Below the pieces are notes generated by a model. It saw only the letters and a program-made list of their open reading frames with translations. It did not search any database and had not been told where the DNA came from. From assembly GCA_040901795.1 (NCBI GenBank), contig JBBDYH010000175.1:1-56786 (forward strand): a DNA stretch of 56,786 bases, in the 5' to 3' direction. Positions 1-8,380 of the stretch are shown in pieces; positions within the stretch are counted from its first letter, which is position 1, and each line of letters starts with the position of its first letter. This stretch comes from JBBDYH01 sp040901795 (GTDB lineage Bacteria > Planctomycetota > Planctomycetia > Pirellulales > JALHPA01). The position numbers and the translations under genes are program-made.

Positions 1-68
1 ACCAGCGGCGTGTTGCCGACGCATTGGGTGATTTCTTCGCGAATGCCTGCGGCGATGGGTGTGGCCAT
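1..68 (-). CDS. cysK: Cysteine synthase, N-terminal end only (partial)
   Basis: Read leftward from an ATG at 66-68, 22 codons run off the left edge. After a short lead they spell EEITQCVGNTPLV, the N-terminal signature of O-acetylserine sulfhydrylases, the PLP-dependent enzymes that make cysteine from O-acetylserine and sulfide. The catalytic lysine and nearly all of the roughly 310-residue protein lie outside the window, so CysK cannot be separated from CysM or cystathionine beta-synthase. It diverges from the helicase at 291 across 222 bases that contain GGGGACA direct repeats. Confidence 0.72.
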   Translation of the reverse strand, partial: MATPIAAGIREEITQCVGNTPL

Positions 69-78
69 GGAAGCGAGG

Positions 79-106
79 GGTCAGGGGACAGGGGACAGGG
101 GACAGG
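79..106. repeat. GGGGACA tandem direct repeat
   Basis: The heptamer AGGGGAC occurs three times in tandem directly upstream of the cysK start. The same motif (GGTCAGGGGACAGGGGACAG) recurs at 8194-8213 upstream of the hydrolase gene. It is a short intergenic repeat of unknown role. Nothing else recognisable is seen between 107 and 280. Confidence 0.7.
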
Positions 107-290
107 CGTCACGTGGGCGAGGCTCTCCTAGACTCGCATGTGCCTCCGCCGCTGCGGACGCGGCCACGTGTGCCGGATTATAGCTTTGGCGGGAAAACCG
201 GGTCAATTGCGGCAGTTGTACGATATGGCCGTTATGGGATAGGATCGTGTCAAGAGGCAATGATGAGTCAGCAACCCGCACGGAGGCGCC

Positions 291-2372
291 ATGCATTCTT
301 TACACGCTCCCGGATCTTGGGCAGGATCGTCCACTGCACAGCTCGAACCGGGCGATCGCATGGAGCTGTCGATTACCGCCGAGCCCGAACGATTTCGCCT
401 GCCATCGTTCCTCGACGCGCTGGGGGAGCGAATCGAGGTTGTGGAAGGGCCGGACGGCAATCCGTTGAAGACGGATTTCGATCCGGCGGGCCAGCTTCTT
501 TACGTCCAAGCGATCGGCGAGCGCTTAGGCCAGGGCTGGCCGTGCATCTGGCTGGAGTATCAAAGCGCCGGCCGATTCCGCCTCCAAGTGGAGTCCACGC
601 CGCCCGGGGGCTCGTTAACGCTCGCTGAGGGGTTAACGGTCGATGACGATCCCGACGCCTGGCAATTATTGGTCGGTCGCGACCGCCACGTGGCCACAAT
701 CGAAGACATCCAGCTGGGACTTCGGGCGGCGAAGCTGGCCACACACGGCGGTTTCGATCAGTTGATCTGCCTGCCACTGCTGCGCGACATGGACCTCTTG
801 GAACACCAAGTGCGAACGGCAAAGACCGTGCTGCGGCGGTTCCGCGGCCGCGCCATGCTGTGCGACGAAGTGGGCCTGGGCAAGACCATCGAGGCGGGTA
901 TGATCGCCTCGGAGCTGGTGACGCGGGGACTGGTCCGCTCGGTTCTGGTCATCACTCCGCCGTCGCTTGTCGAACAGTGGCAAGGTGAGCTCCGCCGCAA
1001 GTTCTCGCTGGACTGCACGACATTCGACGATCCTGGTTTTCGCGCCGCCGGCGCTGAAGCCTGGACGCAATACGATCGGATCATTGTCTCGCTGCACACC
1101 GCGAAGCGCGAGCCGCACCGCCGGGCCATCGCCGCGCGGAAATGGGACCTCGTGATCATCGACGAAGCGCACCATCTGCGCAATCGCACAACACAAGCCT
1201 GGAAGTTCGCCAGCGAGCTGCAAAAACAGTACATCTTGTTGCTCACCGCCACGCCCGTGCAAAACCAGCTCGAGGAATTGTTTAATCTCGTCACGCTGCT
1301 GGAGCCCGGCTTGCTGAGTACGGCTCGCCGTTTCCAGAGCCGGTTCGTCGATCGCCAGGACAAGCTGACGCCCAAGAACGTGGACGACTTGCACGCGCTC
1401 TTGAGCGAAGTGATGGTGCGTAATCGCCGCAGCACGGTCGGTCTCAGCTTCACACGGCGCTGGGCCCGCACGGAGCGAATCGCGCTTGAGGCGCCGGAGC
1501 GGCAACTCTACGACGATGTGGCGGCCTTCGTGCGGCACGGCCTGCAAAAGGACGCCGCGGCCAAGGGGCTCAACCGCATGGTGCTGGTCACGTTGCAACT
1601 GGCGCTGGGCAGTTCGCCGCAGGCCGCCGCGGGGATGCTCGAAAATCTGGCCGCCAAGGCGAGTGCCCGCCAACAAGACGGCGAAAACCTTGCCCGCCTG
1701 GCCGCGCGCGCCGTAAGCCTGCGCGGCAGCGCGAAGACTGTGCGCCTGCTCAAGCTGCTGGGCGAGTTCCGCGACAAGATCGTGGTTTTTACGCAGTTCC
1801 GTGCGACGCAGGAGATGCTGGCGCGTACGCTGGCCGAGGCCGGCCACGACGTGGCACTGTTCCATGGGGGTCTGTCGCGGCTGGAAAAGGAGCGTGCCAT
1901 CGGCCAGTTTCGCGGCCCGGCGCGGGTGCTCTTGACGACCGATGCCGGCAGCGAAGGCCGCAATCTCCAGTTTGCCCATAACGTCTGCAACTTCGATCTG
2001 CCGTGGAACCCGATGAAGATCGAACAGCGGATCGGCCGCCTGAGCCGCATCGGGCAGACGCACGAGGTCCACGTGTTTAACCTCGTCGCGGCGGGTACGG
2101 TCGAGGCCGCGGTCTTGCACCTGCTCGAAGCCAAGCTGAGCATGTTCGAGCTGGTGATCGGCGAGATCGACATGATCCTGGGCAACCTTGACGACGAGCG
2201 CGAGTTCGAGGACGTGGTGGCCGACCTGTGGGCCGAGTCGCACGACGGCGACGATTTCAATCGGCGGATGGAGGACTTGGGCAACCGCCTGCTGGCCGCG
2301 AAAGAAGCTTACGTCCGGCAGCGTACGCACGACGACAAGTTGTTCGGGAATCGCTTTGCGCCGGACGCGTGA
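291..2372 (+). CDS. SNF2/RapA-type DEAD/DEAH helicase
   Basis: A 693-residue superfamily 2 DNA translocase of the SNF2 class. Motif I is DEVGLGKT (about 192-199), motif II DEAH followed by H (291-295), motif III TATP (319-322), motif V DAGSEGRNLQ (551-560) and motif VI QRIGRLSRIGQ (579-589), so both RecA lobes are complete. The first 150 residues match no domain I recognise. Start chosen at the ATG with GGAGG five bases upstream; a second ATG at 360 has no ribosome site. The next gene starts 26 bases after the stop, so the two are probably co-transcribed. Such proteins move along DNA and displace bound proteins; a repair, transcription-recycling or defence role cannot be told apart from sequence. 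Confidence 0.9.
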   Translation: MHSLHAPGSWAGSSTAQLEPGDRMELSITAEPERFRLPSFLDALGERIEVVEGPDGNPLKTDFDPAGQLLYVQAIGERLGQGWPCIWLEYQSAGRFRLQVESTPPGGSLTLAEGLTVDDDPDAWQLLVGRDRHVATIEDIQLGLRAAKLATHGGFDQLICLPLLRDMDLLEHQVRTAKTVLRRFRGRAMLCDEVGLGKTIEAGMIASELVTRGLVRSVLVITPPSLVEQWQGELRRKFSLDCTTFDDPGFRAAGAEAWTQYDRIIVSLHTAKREPHRRAIAARKWDLVIIDEAHHLRNRTTQAWKFASELQKQYILLLTATPVQNQLEELFNLVTLLEPGLLSTARRFQSRFVDRQDKLTPKNVDDLHALLSEVMVRNRRSTVGLSFTRRWARTERIALEAPERQLYDDVAAFVRHGLQKDAAAKGLNRMVLVTLQLALGSSPQAAAGMLENLAAKASARQQDGENLARLAARAVSLRGSAKTVRLLKLLGEFRDKIVVFTQFRATQEMLARTLAEAGHDVALFHGGLSRLEKERAIGQFRGPARVLLTTDAGSEGRNLQFAHNVCNFDLPWNPMKIEQRIGRLSRIGQTHEVHVFNLVAAGTVEAAVLHLLEAKLSMFELVIGEIDMILGNLDDEREFEDVVADLWAESHDGDDFNRRMEDLGNRLLAAKEAYVRQRTHDDKLFGNRFAPDA

Positions 2373-2398
2373 GGCCTTAATTCTGGAGTCTTGCAAGG

Positions 2399-3520
2399 AT
2401 GTCTCAGGCCGATTCGTATCACGCCGCCCTCAGCGTCTCTCCGCTGGAGAGCTTTATGCGCGACTATGCCGAAGTCAGCGGCGGCGCATGGGAAGAGGTC
2501 GAGCCGCAGGTGTACGATCTGTTGCTCGCCGAGCAGCAGTCGGGCGGCGCCGCGGCGACCAGCGGAATAATCCGCGTCGCCTTCGATCCCGAAGCGCTCC
2601 CCGAGCATCCGGGCGCACAACTGGCTTCCTTTGGCACTCCGCTGGTCGATCGGCTGTTATCGGCCGCTGTCGAGCGCGGCCAATTCGCTCAGGCGTACTT
2701 CAACGGACTGAACCTGGCGCCGTACGACTTACCGCGGCAGGTGCGGCGCACGATCGCGCTCCCCGCGGGTTTGGTGTTGGAAATTGAACGGACTCGTCCG
2801 CTGCACGTCGCCCAGGCGGTGTTCTGGTTCCAAGCCGAGTTCGTCAGCGATCAAAAGGAATATGAAATCCTGCCGATTGCACTGGACCTGCACAGCGGCC
2901 GGCAGGTGCGGCGGCTGGAGCAACTGCTCGATTTTTCGCGCTTGGCCGAGCAGCCGGCCGAGTACCTGGTCGAGGCGCGGCGCATGAGCCGTGCGGAGGC
3001 GTACAACACCGCTCGCGACGCGGCCCTGCGGACGCTTTCGGCGCTGGCCAATGTGCGCCGGCGCGAGCTTGCCGAGCGCGTCGAGCGGCAGGTGCAACGC
3101 ATGGAAAGCTATTATCGCGATCTCCGCAGCGAGCTGATCGAGAGCATGGAGCGTGCCCGCAAGCGCAACGAGGACGTTAACAAGTATGGACCGCGACTGG
3201 AGGCGCTCGACCGCGAGCGACGGCTGAGGATCGCCGAGACCCGGCAAAAGAGCGCGCTGGCCATGCGGCTGCGGCTGTTGAGTTTGCTCGTAGTGCAGCA
3301 GCCAAAGTTGATCGTCAAGGCGCAAGTGCGTCGCGCGGAGGCCAGCGCCGCTGCGGGCGGTCTCGCCGAGCTGGAGCTGGTATGGGACCCGCTTGTCGAG
3401 TCGTTGGAGGCCGCCGCTTGTCCCGTCTGCCGCAATCCTACCTACGCCTTCGAGCTCACGCGGCGCGGGTCGCTGGCATGTGCCGGCTGCAAAGGCGCCT
3501 CTCCGGCTTCTGGCACCTAG
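2399..3520 (+). CDS. Helicase partner: coiled coil plus C-terminal zinc ribbon, unknown function
   Basis: 373 residues, no named family recognised. The N-terminal half is mixed alpha/beta. Residues about 200-295 are rich in Arg, Glu and Leu and look like a long coiled coil (AERVERQVQRMESYYRDLRS). The C-terminus is a zinc ribbon with CPVC at 341-344 and CAGC at 361-364. It follows the SNF2 helicase by 26 bases on the same strand. A loader, DNA-binding subunit or substrate receptor for that helicase is a reasonable guess but rests only on adjacency and the zinc ribbon. Confidence 0.75.
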   Translation: MSQADSYHAALSVSPLESFMRDYAEVSGGAWEEVEPQVYDLLLAEQQSGGAAATSGIIRVAFDPEALPEHPGAQLASFGTPLVDRLLSAAVERGQFAQAYFNGLNLAPYDLPRQVRRTIALPAGLVLEIERTRPLHVAQAVFWFQAEFVSDQKEYEILPIALDLHSGRQVRRLEQLLDFSRLAEQPAEYLVEARRMSRAEAYNTARDAALRTLSALANVRRRELAERVERQVQRMESYYRDLRSELIESMERARKRNEDVNKYGPRLEALDRERRLRIAETRQKSALAMRLRLLSLLVVQQPKLIVKAQVRRAEASAAAGGLAELELVWDPLVESLEAAACPVCRNPTYAFELTRRGSLACAGCKGASPASGT

Positions 3521-3555
3521 TACACGATGTGCGGCTCGCGGGACCTGTCATCCAT

Positions 3556-3607
3556 GTTATCAACGATATCCGGGTTATCAACGATATCCGGTTATCAACG
3601 ATATCCG
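3556..3607. repeat. Three direct copies of a 17-bp repeat
   Basis: GTTATCAACGATATCCG occurs at 3556-3572, 3574-3590 and 3591-3607, identical in all three copies, with one extra G after the first. It sits in the 183-base gap between the helicase pair and the first LRR gene. TTATCAACG differs from the DnaA box TTATCCACA at two positions, which is too weak to call. Confidence 0.85.
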
Positions 3608-3703
3608 CGGTCGTCTCCGCGGTTGTCTTGTTGCCGTAATAAATCCGATTTCGCTGTCGCCAGGCCGTCCTGTCCATTATCTTGAAGATGGAAGGAATGG
3701 CTT

Positions 3704-5137
3704 ATGGCGACACCCGACAGAACTGATTCCGCAGCGCAGGCGCCGAGCCCAGGCGCCGTGTCGACGCTTCCCCAAATACGTTCGCCGGTCGTTCGCCGCC
3801 GCTGGCTGCGGTTCAGTTTGCGGACGATGCTCATCGTCATCACCGTGCTCTCTGTCTGGCTGGGTGTGAAGGTCGATCAGGCGCGGAAGCAGAAGCGGGC
3901 GGTCGATACGCTGAGGGCATTCGGGGCGGATATCAGGTATGAACACCATCGCGGCAAGAACGGCCTTTTGCACAACGCCGACAACGAGCTCAATGTGCCG
4001 GCATGGGCCCGCCAGCTTTGCGGCGACGATTTTTTCCAGACGGTTCGGGGAATCTATTTCTTGCAGCTCCAACGTCCTAAGCAGACGCGTCCTCATCGAA
4101 TTACCGACGAAGAGTTGAAGTGTCTGGCCGATCTGCCCCATCTTGAGCGGCTCTATATCGATAACGCGCCGATCACCGATGCGGGTTTGGCTCACTTGCG
4201 GCATCCCGAATACCTCCGAGAAGTCAATCTGCGTCAAACCAAAGTCGGCGATGATTTCGTGCGGCGACTATCCGACTCGGAGCGGCTACAAGTCCTTGTG
4301 CTCGACGGCACAAAGGTTACGGATGAGAGCCTGGCGGAGCTCAGTGGCGTCGCAACGCTCTTGTCGCTGTCACTTGAAGGGACGAAGACCGGCGATCGTG
4401 CCCTGGCGGCGTTTGCCGAACGGGAGCTCGTTGTTCTCCGTCCCGGATCGCAGACAACGGATGCCGGCCTTCAGCAGTTCAAGACGCTGGCCAAGATCGA
4501 AGACTTCGAAGCGCAGCACTGCCAGATCACCGGCGAAGCGTTCCGCGGCTTCAGACTGCCAAAGGCGGATGAGATTCATCTGCGGAACTGCGCGGTCAGC
4601 GACGATGATCTCCCTCCGCTGGTTCAAGCGGTCAGAGATGTGCGCGTTTTGAGCCTGAGCGGATGCTCGATCACCGATGGAGGACTTCATTACTTAAGGC
4701 GCCTGGGCAAAACGGAGATCTTGATCCTTTCAAACACAAAGGTGCAGGGACGAAGTCTTCAACAGCTTTCAACACTTCCTGCCCTGCAAGGGATATCGCT
4801 CCGCGGTTGCCCGCTCGATAAACCCGACCTGAAAGCGTTGCAGCCGCTTTTTAGCGGCCTGGCGCCCGGCGTGCGTCTGACGCTGGATAAGACGCCCGTC
4901 GGCGACGACGATCTGGCCCAGCTCAGTGGCTTGACGAACTTGATGTACTTGAGTCTGAGCGACACGAGCGTCAGCGACGCTGGCTTACCGCATCTCTATA
5001 AACTGACGAAACTCGCCGTGCTCGATCTGCGGGGCACGCGTGTGACGGCCGCGGGCGTCAAACAATTGAAGCAAGCGATCCCCGGCACCGATGTCGGATG
5101 GAGCGAAGAGCAGCTACCGGCGGCATGGACGTGGTAG
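3704..5137 (+). CDS. Membrane-anchored leucine-rich-repeat protein, copy 1
   Basis: 477 residues. A basic N-terminus with RFSLRTMLIVITVLSVWLG forms a single membrane anchor at about residues 36-55, the lead common to many planctomycete LRR and hypothetical proteins. The rest is a series of about 24-residue leucine-rich repeats of the form L..LxxLxLxxTxITDAGLxxL, in the F-box/GALA-like layout. It is a near paralogue of the next gene over its whole length, so the pair arose by tandem duplication. An AAGGAA ribosome site precedes the ATG. LRR solenoids usually bind protein; the ligand is unknown. Confidence 0.85.
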   Translation: MATPDRTDSAAQAPSPGAVSTLPQIRSPVVRRRWLRFSLRTMLIVITVLSVWLGVKVDQARKQKRAVDTLRAFGADIRYEHHRGKNGLLHNADNELNVPAWARQLCGDDFFQTVRGIYFLQLQRPKQTRPHRITDEELKCLADLPHLERLYIDNAPITDAGLAHLRHPEYLREVNLRQTKVGDDFVRRLSDSERLQVLVLDGTKVTDESLAELSGVATLLSLSLEGTKTGDRALAAFAERELVVLRPGSQTTDAGLQQFKTLAKIEDFEAQHCQITGEAFRGFRLPKADEIHLRNCAVSDDDLPPLVQAVRDVRVLSLSGCSITDGGLHYLRRLGKTEILILSNTKVQGRSLQQLSTLPALQGISLRGCPLDKPDLKALQPLFSGLAPGVRLTLDKTPVGDDDLAQLSGLTNLMYLSLSDTSVSDAGLPHLYKLTKLAVLDLRGTRVTAAGVKQLKQAIPGTDVGWSEEQLPAAWTW

Positions 5138-5239
5138 CGGTTAAGGATTGGGAGCCAATTGTCGCCTCGGACAATGCAAGGGTAGCGGCCTGGGCGTGTT
5201 ACGCGAAGGCAACTACCATGCGGTGGTGAAGGAGAAGTA

Positions 5240-6640
5240 ATGACGTCGACCGAATCAACGCCTCTGGAACCTCTACCGACGCCGCCCCCGCGCCGTCGCT
5301 GGACGCGATTCAGCTTGCGCACGCTGCTGATCTTGATCACCGTGCTCTCTGTCTGGCTGGGCGTCAAGGTGGATCAAGCTCGGCGGCAGAAGCGGGCCGT
5401 TGATACTTTACGAGCGTTGGGAGCCGAGATCGCATATGAGCATCAACGCGTGACGAACGGCGGCTTTGATACGAGAATCGAGCTTGACGTGCCGGCGTGG
5501 GCCCGAGAGCTCTGCGGCGATGATTTCTTTCAGACATGCACCGGCGTTTATTTCTGGTGGCGGCTCAGCGAGGACCGCACCGAGACTTATCCCCATAAAC
5601 TCACCGACGACGACCTGAAGTGCCTGGCCGATTTGCCGCAATTGGAGGTTCTCTACATCGATAAGGCGCCCATAACCGATGCGGGACTTGCTCACTTGCC
5701 GCATCCCAAGCGACTCAGCCACGTAAGGCTGGACGACACGAACGCTGGCGACGACTTTGTTAAGCGACTAAAGGGCACACAGCGGCTCGTAGCACTGGGG
5801 CTCGACAACACGCGAGTGAGCGATGCTGGCCTGGCAGAGCTGCGTGGGATAAAGACGCTCACGTCCTTATCGCTCGTCGGAACGCAAACCGGTGATCAAG
5901 GACTGGCCGCCTTTAGCGCGTGCAGGCAACTGGAGGCCCTTAGGCCAGGAAGTAAAGTCACCAACGAAGGGCTCAGACAGTTCGAGACACTTGAGAACAT
6001 TGAGTTTCTGTTGGCCGCTGATTGCCAGATCACCGGCGAGGCTCTGGATGGCATTCGGCTGCCGAAGGCTGACGAGGTTCACTTGCGACGATGCGCTATT
6101 GCCGACGATGATTTAGAACCGCTCGTGCAAGCGGTGCGCGATGTACGCGTCCTAAACCTGCATGAATGTCGCGTCGGTGACGCCGGGCTGCATCACCTGG
6201 CGGATCTTGGGAAGACGGAGATCTTGATTCTGTCGAAGACGAGCGTGCAAGGGCGCGAGCTGCGGCATTTGGCCGCGCTGCCCGGCATTCAATGGCTTTC
6301 GCTGCACGGTTGTCCGCTCGACAACCCGGACCTCAAGTCACTGGAGCCACTTTACACCGGCACGGCGCCCGGAATTCATTTGTCGCTCGATAAGACACCC
6401 ATCGGCGACGACGATCTCGCCAAACTGAGCGGCTTTACGACCCTTACACATCTGACCCTGAGCCATACAAAGATCACCGATGCCGGCTTGCCATGCCTCT
6501 ACGCGCTTAAGAGACTCGCCGTGCTCGATCTCCGCGAGACGCAGGTCACTGCCGAGGGGGTCAGACAACTGCAACAAGCCATTCGCGGCCTGATGATCGG
6601 CTCGGATGAGGATCCCAAGCCGAAGGGATGGCCGTGGTAG
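5240..6640 (+). CDS. Membrane-anchored leucine-rich-repeat protein, copy 2
   Basis: 466 residues, paralogue of the gene at 3704. It has the same anchor (RFSLRTLLILITVLSVWLGV) and the same repeat order, including a shared block DKTPIGDDDLAKLSG against DKTPVGDDDLAQLSG. AGGAG lies four to five bases before the ATG. The 102-base gap after copy 1 shows no terminator, so the two may be one transcript. Divergence is spread along the protein rather than limited to predicted ligand-facing positions. Confidence 0.85.
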   Translation: MTSTESTPLEPLPTPPPRRRWTRFSLRTLLILITVLSVWLGVKVDQARRQKRAVDTLRALGAEIAYEHQRVTNGGFDTRIELDVPAWARELCGDDFFQTCTGVYFWWRLSEDRTETYPHKLTDDDLKCLADLPQLEVLYIDKAPITDAGLAHLPHPKRLSHVRLDDTNAGDDFVKRLKGTQRLVALGLDNTRVSDAGLAELRGIKTLTSLSLVGTQTGDQGLAAFSACRQLEALRPGSKVTNEGLRQFETLENIEFLLAADCQITGEALDGIRLPKADEVHLRRCAIADDDLEPLVQAVRDVRVLNLHECRVGDAGLHHLADLGKTEILILSKTSVQGRELRHLAALPGIQWLSLHGCPLDNPDLKSLEPLYTGTAPGIHLSLDKTPIGDDDLAKLSGFTTLTHLTLSHTKITDAGLPCLYALKRLAVLDLRETQVTAEGVRQLQQAIRGLMIGSDEDPKPKGWPW

Positions 6641-6745
6641 CGGTCGGAGTCATCGGAACGTAGGATCGACTAGCGGCCCCTACCCCGCAGAATATAATGT
6701 GTTACAGCCTTCAATCTCATTTCCTCGCTACTGCAGGATTCCATC

Positions 6746-6982
6746 ATGGTTCACGAGCGAGTCGTCGTCGATCCAAACATCATGTTTGGCAAACCGGTGA
6801 TTAATGGCACGCGAATCACTGTGGAGCTTATTCTTCGCAAATTGGCGGAGGGAATGACGACAGAACAGATCCTGACGCATCACCCACACCTGACCGCGGA
6901 TGATATTCGAGCGGCCGCCGCCTTCGCGGCGGACCATTTGGCCGGTGACGAGATCGTTATGGCATCGGGCGAGTCGTTGTGA
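6746..6982 (+). CDS. DUF433 protein, probable antitoxin
   Basis: 78 residues matching the DUF433 pattern: an opening VVVDPNIMFGKPVINGTRI, then a helix-turn-helix-like LAEGMTTEQILTHHPHLTADDI. DUF433 proteins are small DNA-binding-like proteins normally encoded just before a PIN-like DUF5615 protein. The stop codon overlaps the downstream start as GTGA, so the two are translationally coupled. Start has AGGA seven bases upstream. Confidence 0.88.
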   Translation: MVHERVVVDPNIMFGKPVINGTRITVELILRKLAEGMTTEQILTHHPHLTADDIRAAAAFAADHLAGDEIVMASGESL

Positions 6983-7329
6983 ATACTGTCGCGGATGAAT
7001 GTTGTGACGCGTTGCTCGTAAGTGCGTTGCGCAGCGACGGTCATGACGTCCTGTATGTGAAGGAGACCGCTCCTGGAAGCGATGATACCACCGTCTTGCA
7101 GATGTCAGTGGCGCAGCAGCGCGTTCTATTGACCGAAGACAAGGACTTCGGAGAGTTGGTCGTGCGGCTCAAGTTGCCGTCCTACGGCATCATCCTCGTC
7201 CGCATACATCCAGCCGACCCGCAACTAAAGGCGATGAGATTGCGCGATTTATTGCGCAACCATTCCTATCGATTGCCAGACTCCTTCACGGTCGTTGACG
7301 CGATTAAAGCGCGCTTCCGTCCGCTATAA
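6979..7329 (+). CDS. DUF5615 PIN-like protein, probable toxin
   Basis: 116 residues of the DUF5615/Mut7-C-like PIN fold. Acidic residues sit where PIN nucleases place theirs: ADE near the N-terminus and TEDKDFGEL in the middle. Begins with GTG overlapping the DUF433 stop. By family it is the presumed RNase member of a VapBC-like pair. The usual opening is FLADENxP; here it is TVADECCD, so the first acidic site survives but its surroundings have changed. Activity is not certain. Confidence 0.85.
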   Translation: MNTVADECCDALLVSALRSDGHDVLYVKETAPGSDDTTVLQMSVAQQRVLLTEDKDFGELVVRLKLPSYGIILVRIHPADPQLKAMRLRDLLRNHSYRLPDSFTVVDAIKARFRPL

Positions 7330-7350
7330 CGGTCCTTGACTCACAGCTAC

Positions 7351-7372
7351 TGAACCCTGAACCCCGAACCCT
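7351..7372. repeat. GAACCCTGAACCCCGAACCCT degenerate direct repeat
   Basis: Three heptamer-like units of GAACCC(T/C) lie between the DUF5615 stop and the end of the hydrolase. The reverse complement of the same repeat is found at 54931-54960 beside the DUF1015 gene, so it belongs to a dispersed family. Confidence 0.6.
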
Positions 7373-7396
7373 AGCCTGCCCGCCGTGGCGGGAACC

Positions 7397-8182
7397 CTAC
7401 TTTTTCTGCTCGAACATCCACTTCACGACGCCGTTGGGGTCGGTGTAGGCGGGTGTCCAACTATTGTGGCCGACGCCTTTGAGCTCGGAGTACTTGGGGT
7501 CGCCGCCGGCTTTTTTAATGGCAGCGATCATCGTGCGCGTGCGCTCGACTGGGACCGCTTCGTCCTCGTCGCCGTGGACCGCCCAGATCGGCAGTTTGAC
7601 GAGGCGGTCGGCCTTGGACTCGTCGCCGCCGCCGCAGATCGGCACGACGGCCGCGAAGCGATCGGGCTCGCGCGCGGCCCAGTCCCAGGCGCCGTACCCG
7701 CCCATCGAGAGCCCGGTGAGATAGAGGCGCTTCGTGTCGACAGGCTCGTTCTTGATGTGTGTCTCGAGGATTTGCATCACGAACTTTAACTGGTCACTCG
7801 GCTCGCCGGCTTCTTCGGTTGCTATGCCGCGGCGGCGTCCAAAGCCCGCCCATGACTTGCCCTCGCGGCACTGCGGCGCGATGACGAAGCTGGGATACTT
7901 CTCGCGGTACTCGGGCTGAGCCATCATCTCCGGAAAATACTTGAGCTGAAGGGCATTGTCGTCGCCGCGCTCGCCGGCGCCGTGCAAGAAAACGACCAGC
8001 GGGTATTTTTTGCCTGCTTCGATTTTGGCCGGCTTAAGGACGCGGTACCTGATCTGTTCATCCTTGTACTCGCCGCCGGTGTAGCGAGTAATTCGTTCTT
8101 CGTAGGCTTTTGTCGCGTCGGTCATGGGCGCCTTGGTGTCTTGCTGGAATGCGAGCAGAAGCAGGGTCAATGCAGGGAGCAT
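7397..8182 (-). CDS. Secreted alpha/beta hydrolase (esterase/peptidase-like)
   Basis: 261 residues from the ATG that gives a signal peptide (MLPALTLLLLAFQQ). The catalytic serine is in GLSMGG (Ser159), the oxyanion region is FLHGAGERGD (about 65-74), and Asp205 (HGDEDEAVP) and His239 (GVGHNSW) complete the triad. This is the PHB-depolymerase/phospholipase-carboxylesterase-like group often annotated as prolyl oligopeptidase family. The longer frame up to 8350 lacks a signal peptide at its start and runs through repeat DNA, so it was rejected. Substrate unknown. Confidence 0.88.
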   Translation of the reverse strand: MLPALTLLLLAFQQDTKAPMTDATKAYEERITRYTGGEYKDEQIRYRVLKPAKIEAGKKYPLVVFLHGAGERGDDNALQLKYFPEMMAQPEYREKYPSFVIAPQCREGKSWAGFGRRRGIATEEAGEPSDQLKFVMQILETHIKNEPVDTKRLYLTGLSMGGYGAWDWAAREPDRFAAVVPICGGGDESKADRLVKLPIWAVHGDEDEAVPVERTRTMIAAIKKAGGDPKYSELKGVGHNSWTPAYTDPNGVVKWMFEQKK

Positions 8183-8193
8183 AGTGGTGTCCG

Positions 8194-8213
8194 GGTCAGG
8201 GGACAGGGGACAG
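8194..8213. repeat. GGGGACA direct repeat, second copy
   Basis: GGTCAGGGGACAGGGGACAG, the same family as 79-106, lies 11 bases upstream of the hydrolase start codon on its 5' side. Confidence 0.65.
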
Positions 8214-8255
8214 TAATCGACGCGAGTATAACAGGCGGATGCGCGGTGGGCTCGC

Positions 8256-8306
8256 AAAAAAACATCGCCCCACGCAGACGAGCTGCGTGGGGGCGATGAG
8301 GTTTTT
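8256..8306. terminator. Bidirectional Rho-independent terminator
   Basis: Stem arms 8264-8277 and 8283-8297 (ATCGCCCCACGCAG pairing with its complement, one bulged G) enclose a five-base loop. Seven A's lie to the left and five T's to the right, so it can work both ways. On the minus strand it follows the M56 gene by about 80 bases and would end the BlaI/M56 operon. Confidence 0.85.
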
Positions 8307-8380
8307 GGGGTTGGGCTGTCTGGTTTGGAAACAGCGACCCACCGAGACAAGCTCGGCGGGGCCGAGATCGTGCGGCCTCG

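Noticed and set aside
666..2396. Long minus-strand open frame (576 codons) opposite the helicase
   Set aside because: It mirrors the helicase codons, its product has no recognisable domain and is rich in residues produced by antisense reading of GC-rich genes.
3556..3607. 17-bp tandem repeats as DnaA boxes or plasmid iterons
   Set aside because: TTATCAACG has two mismatches to the DnaA box, only three copies exist and no Rep gene is near.
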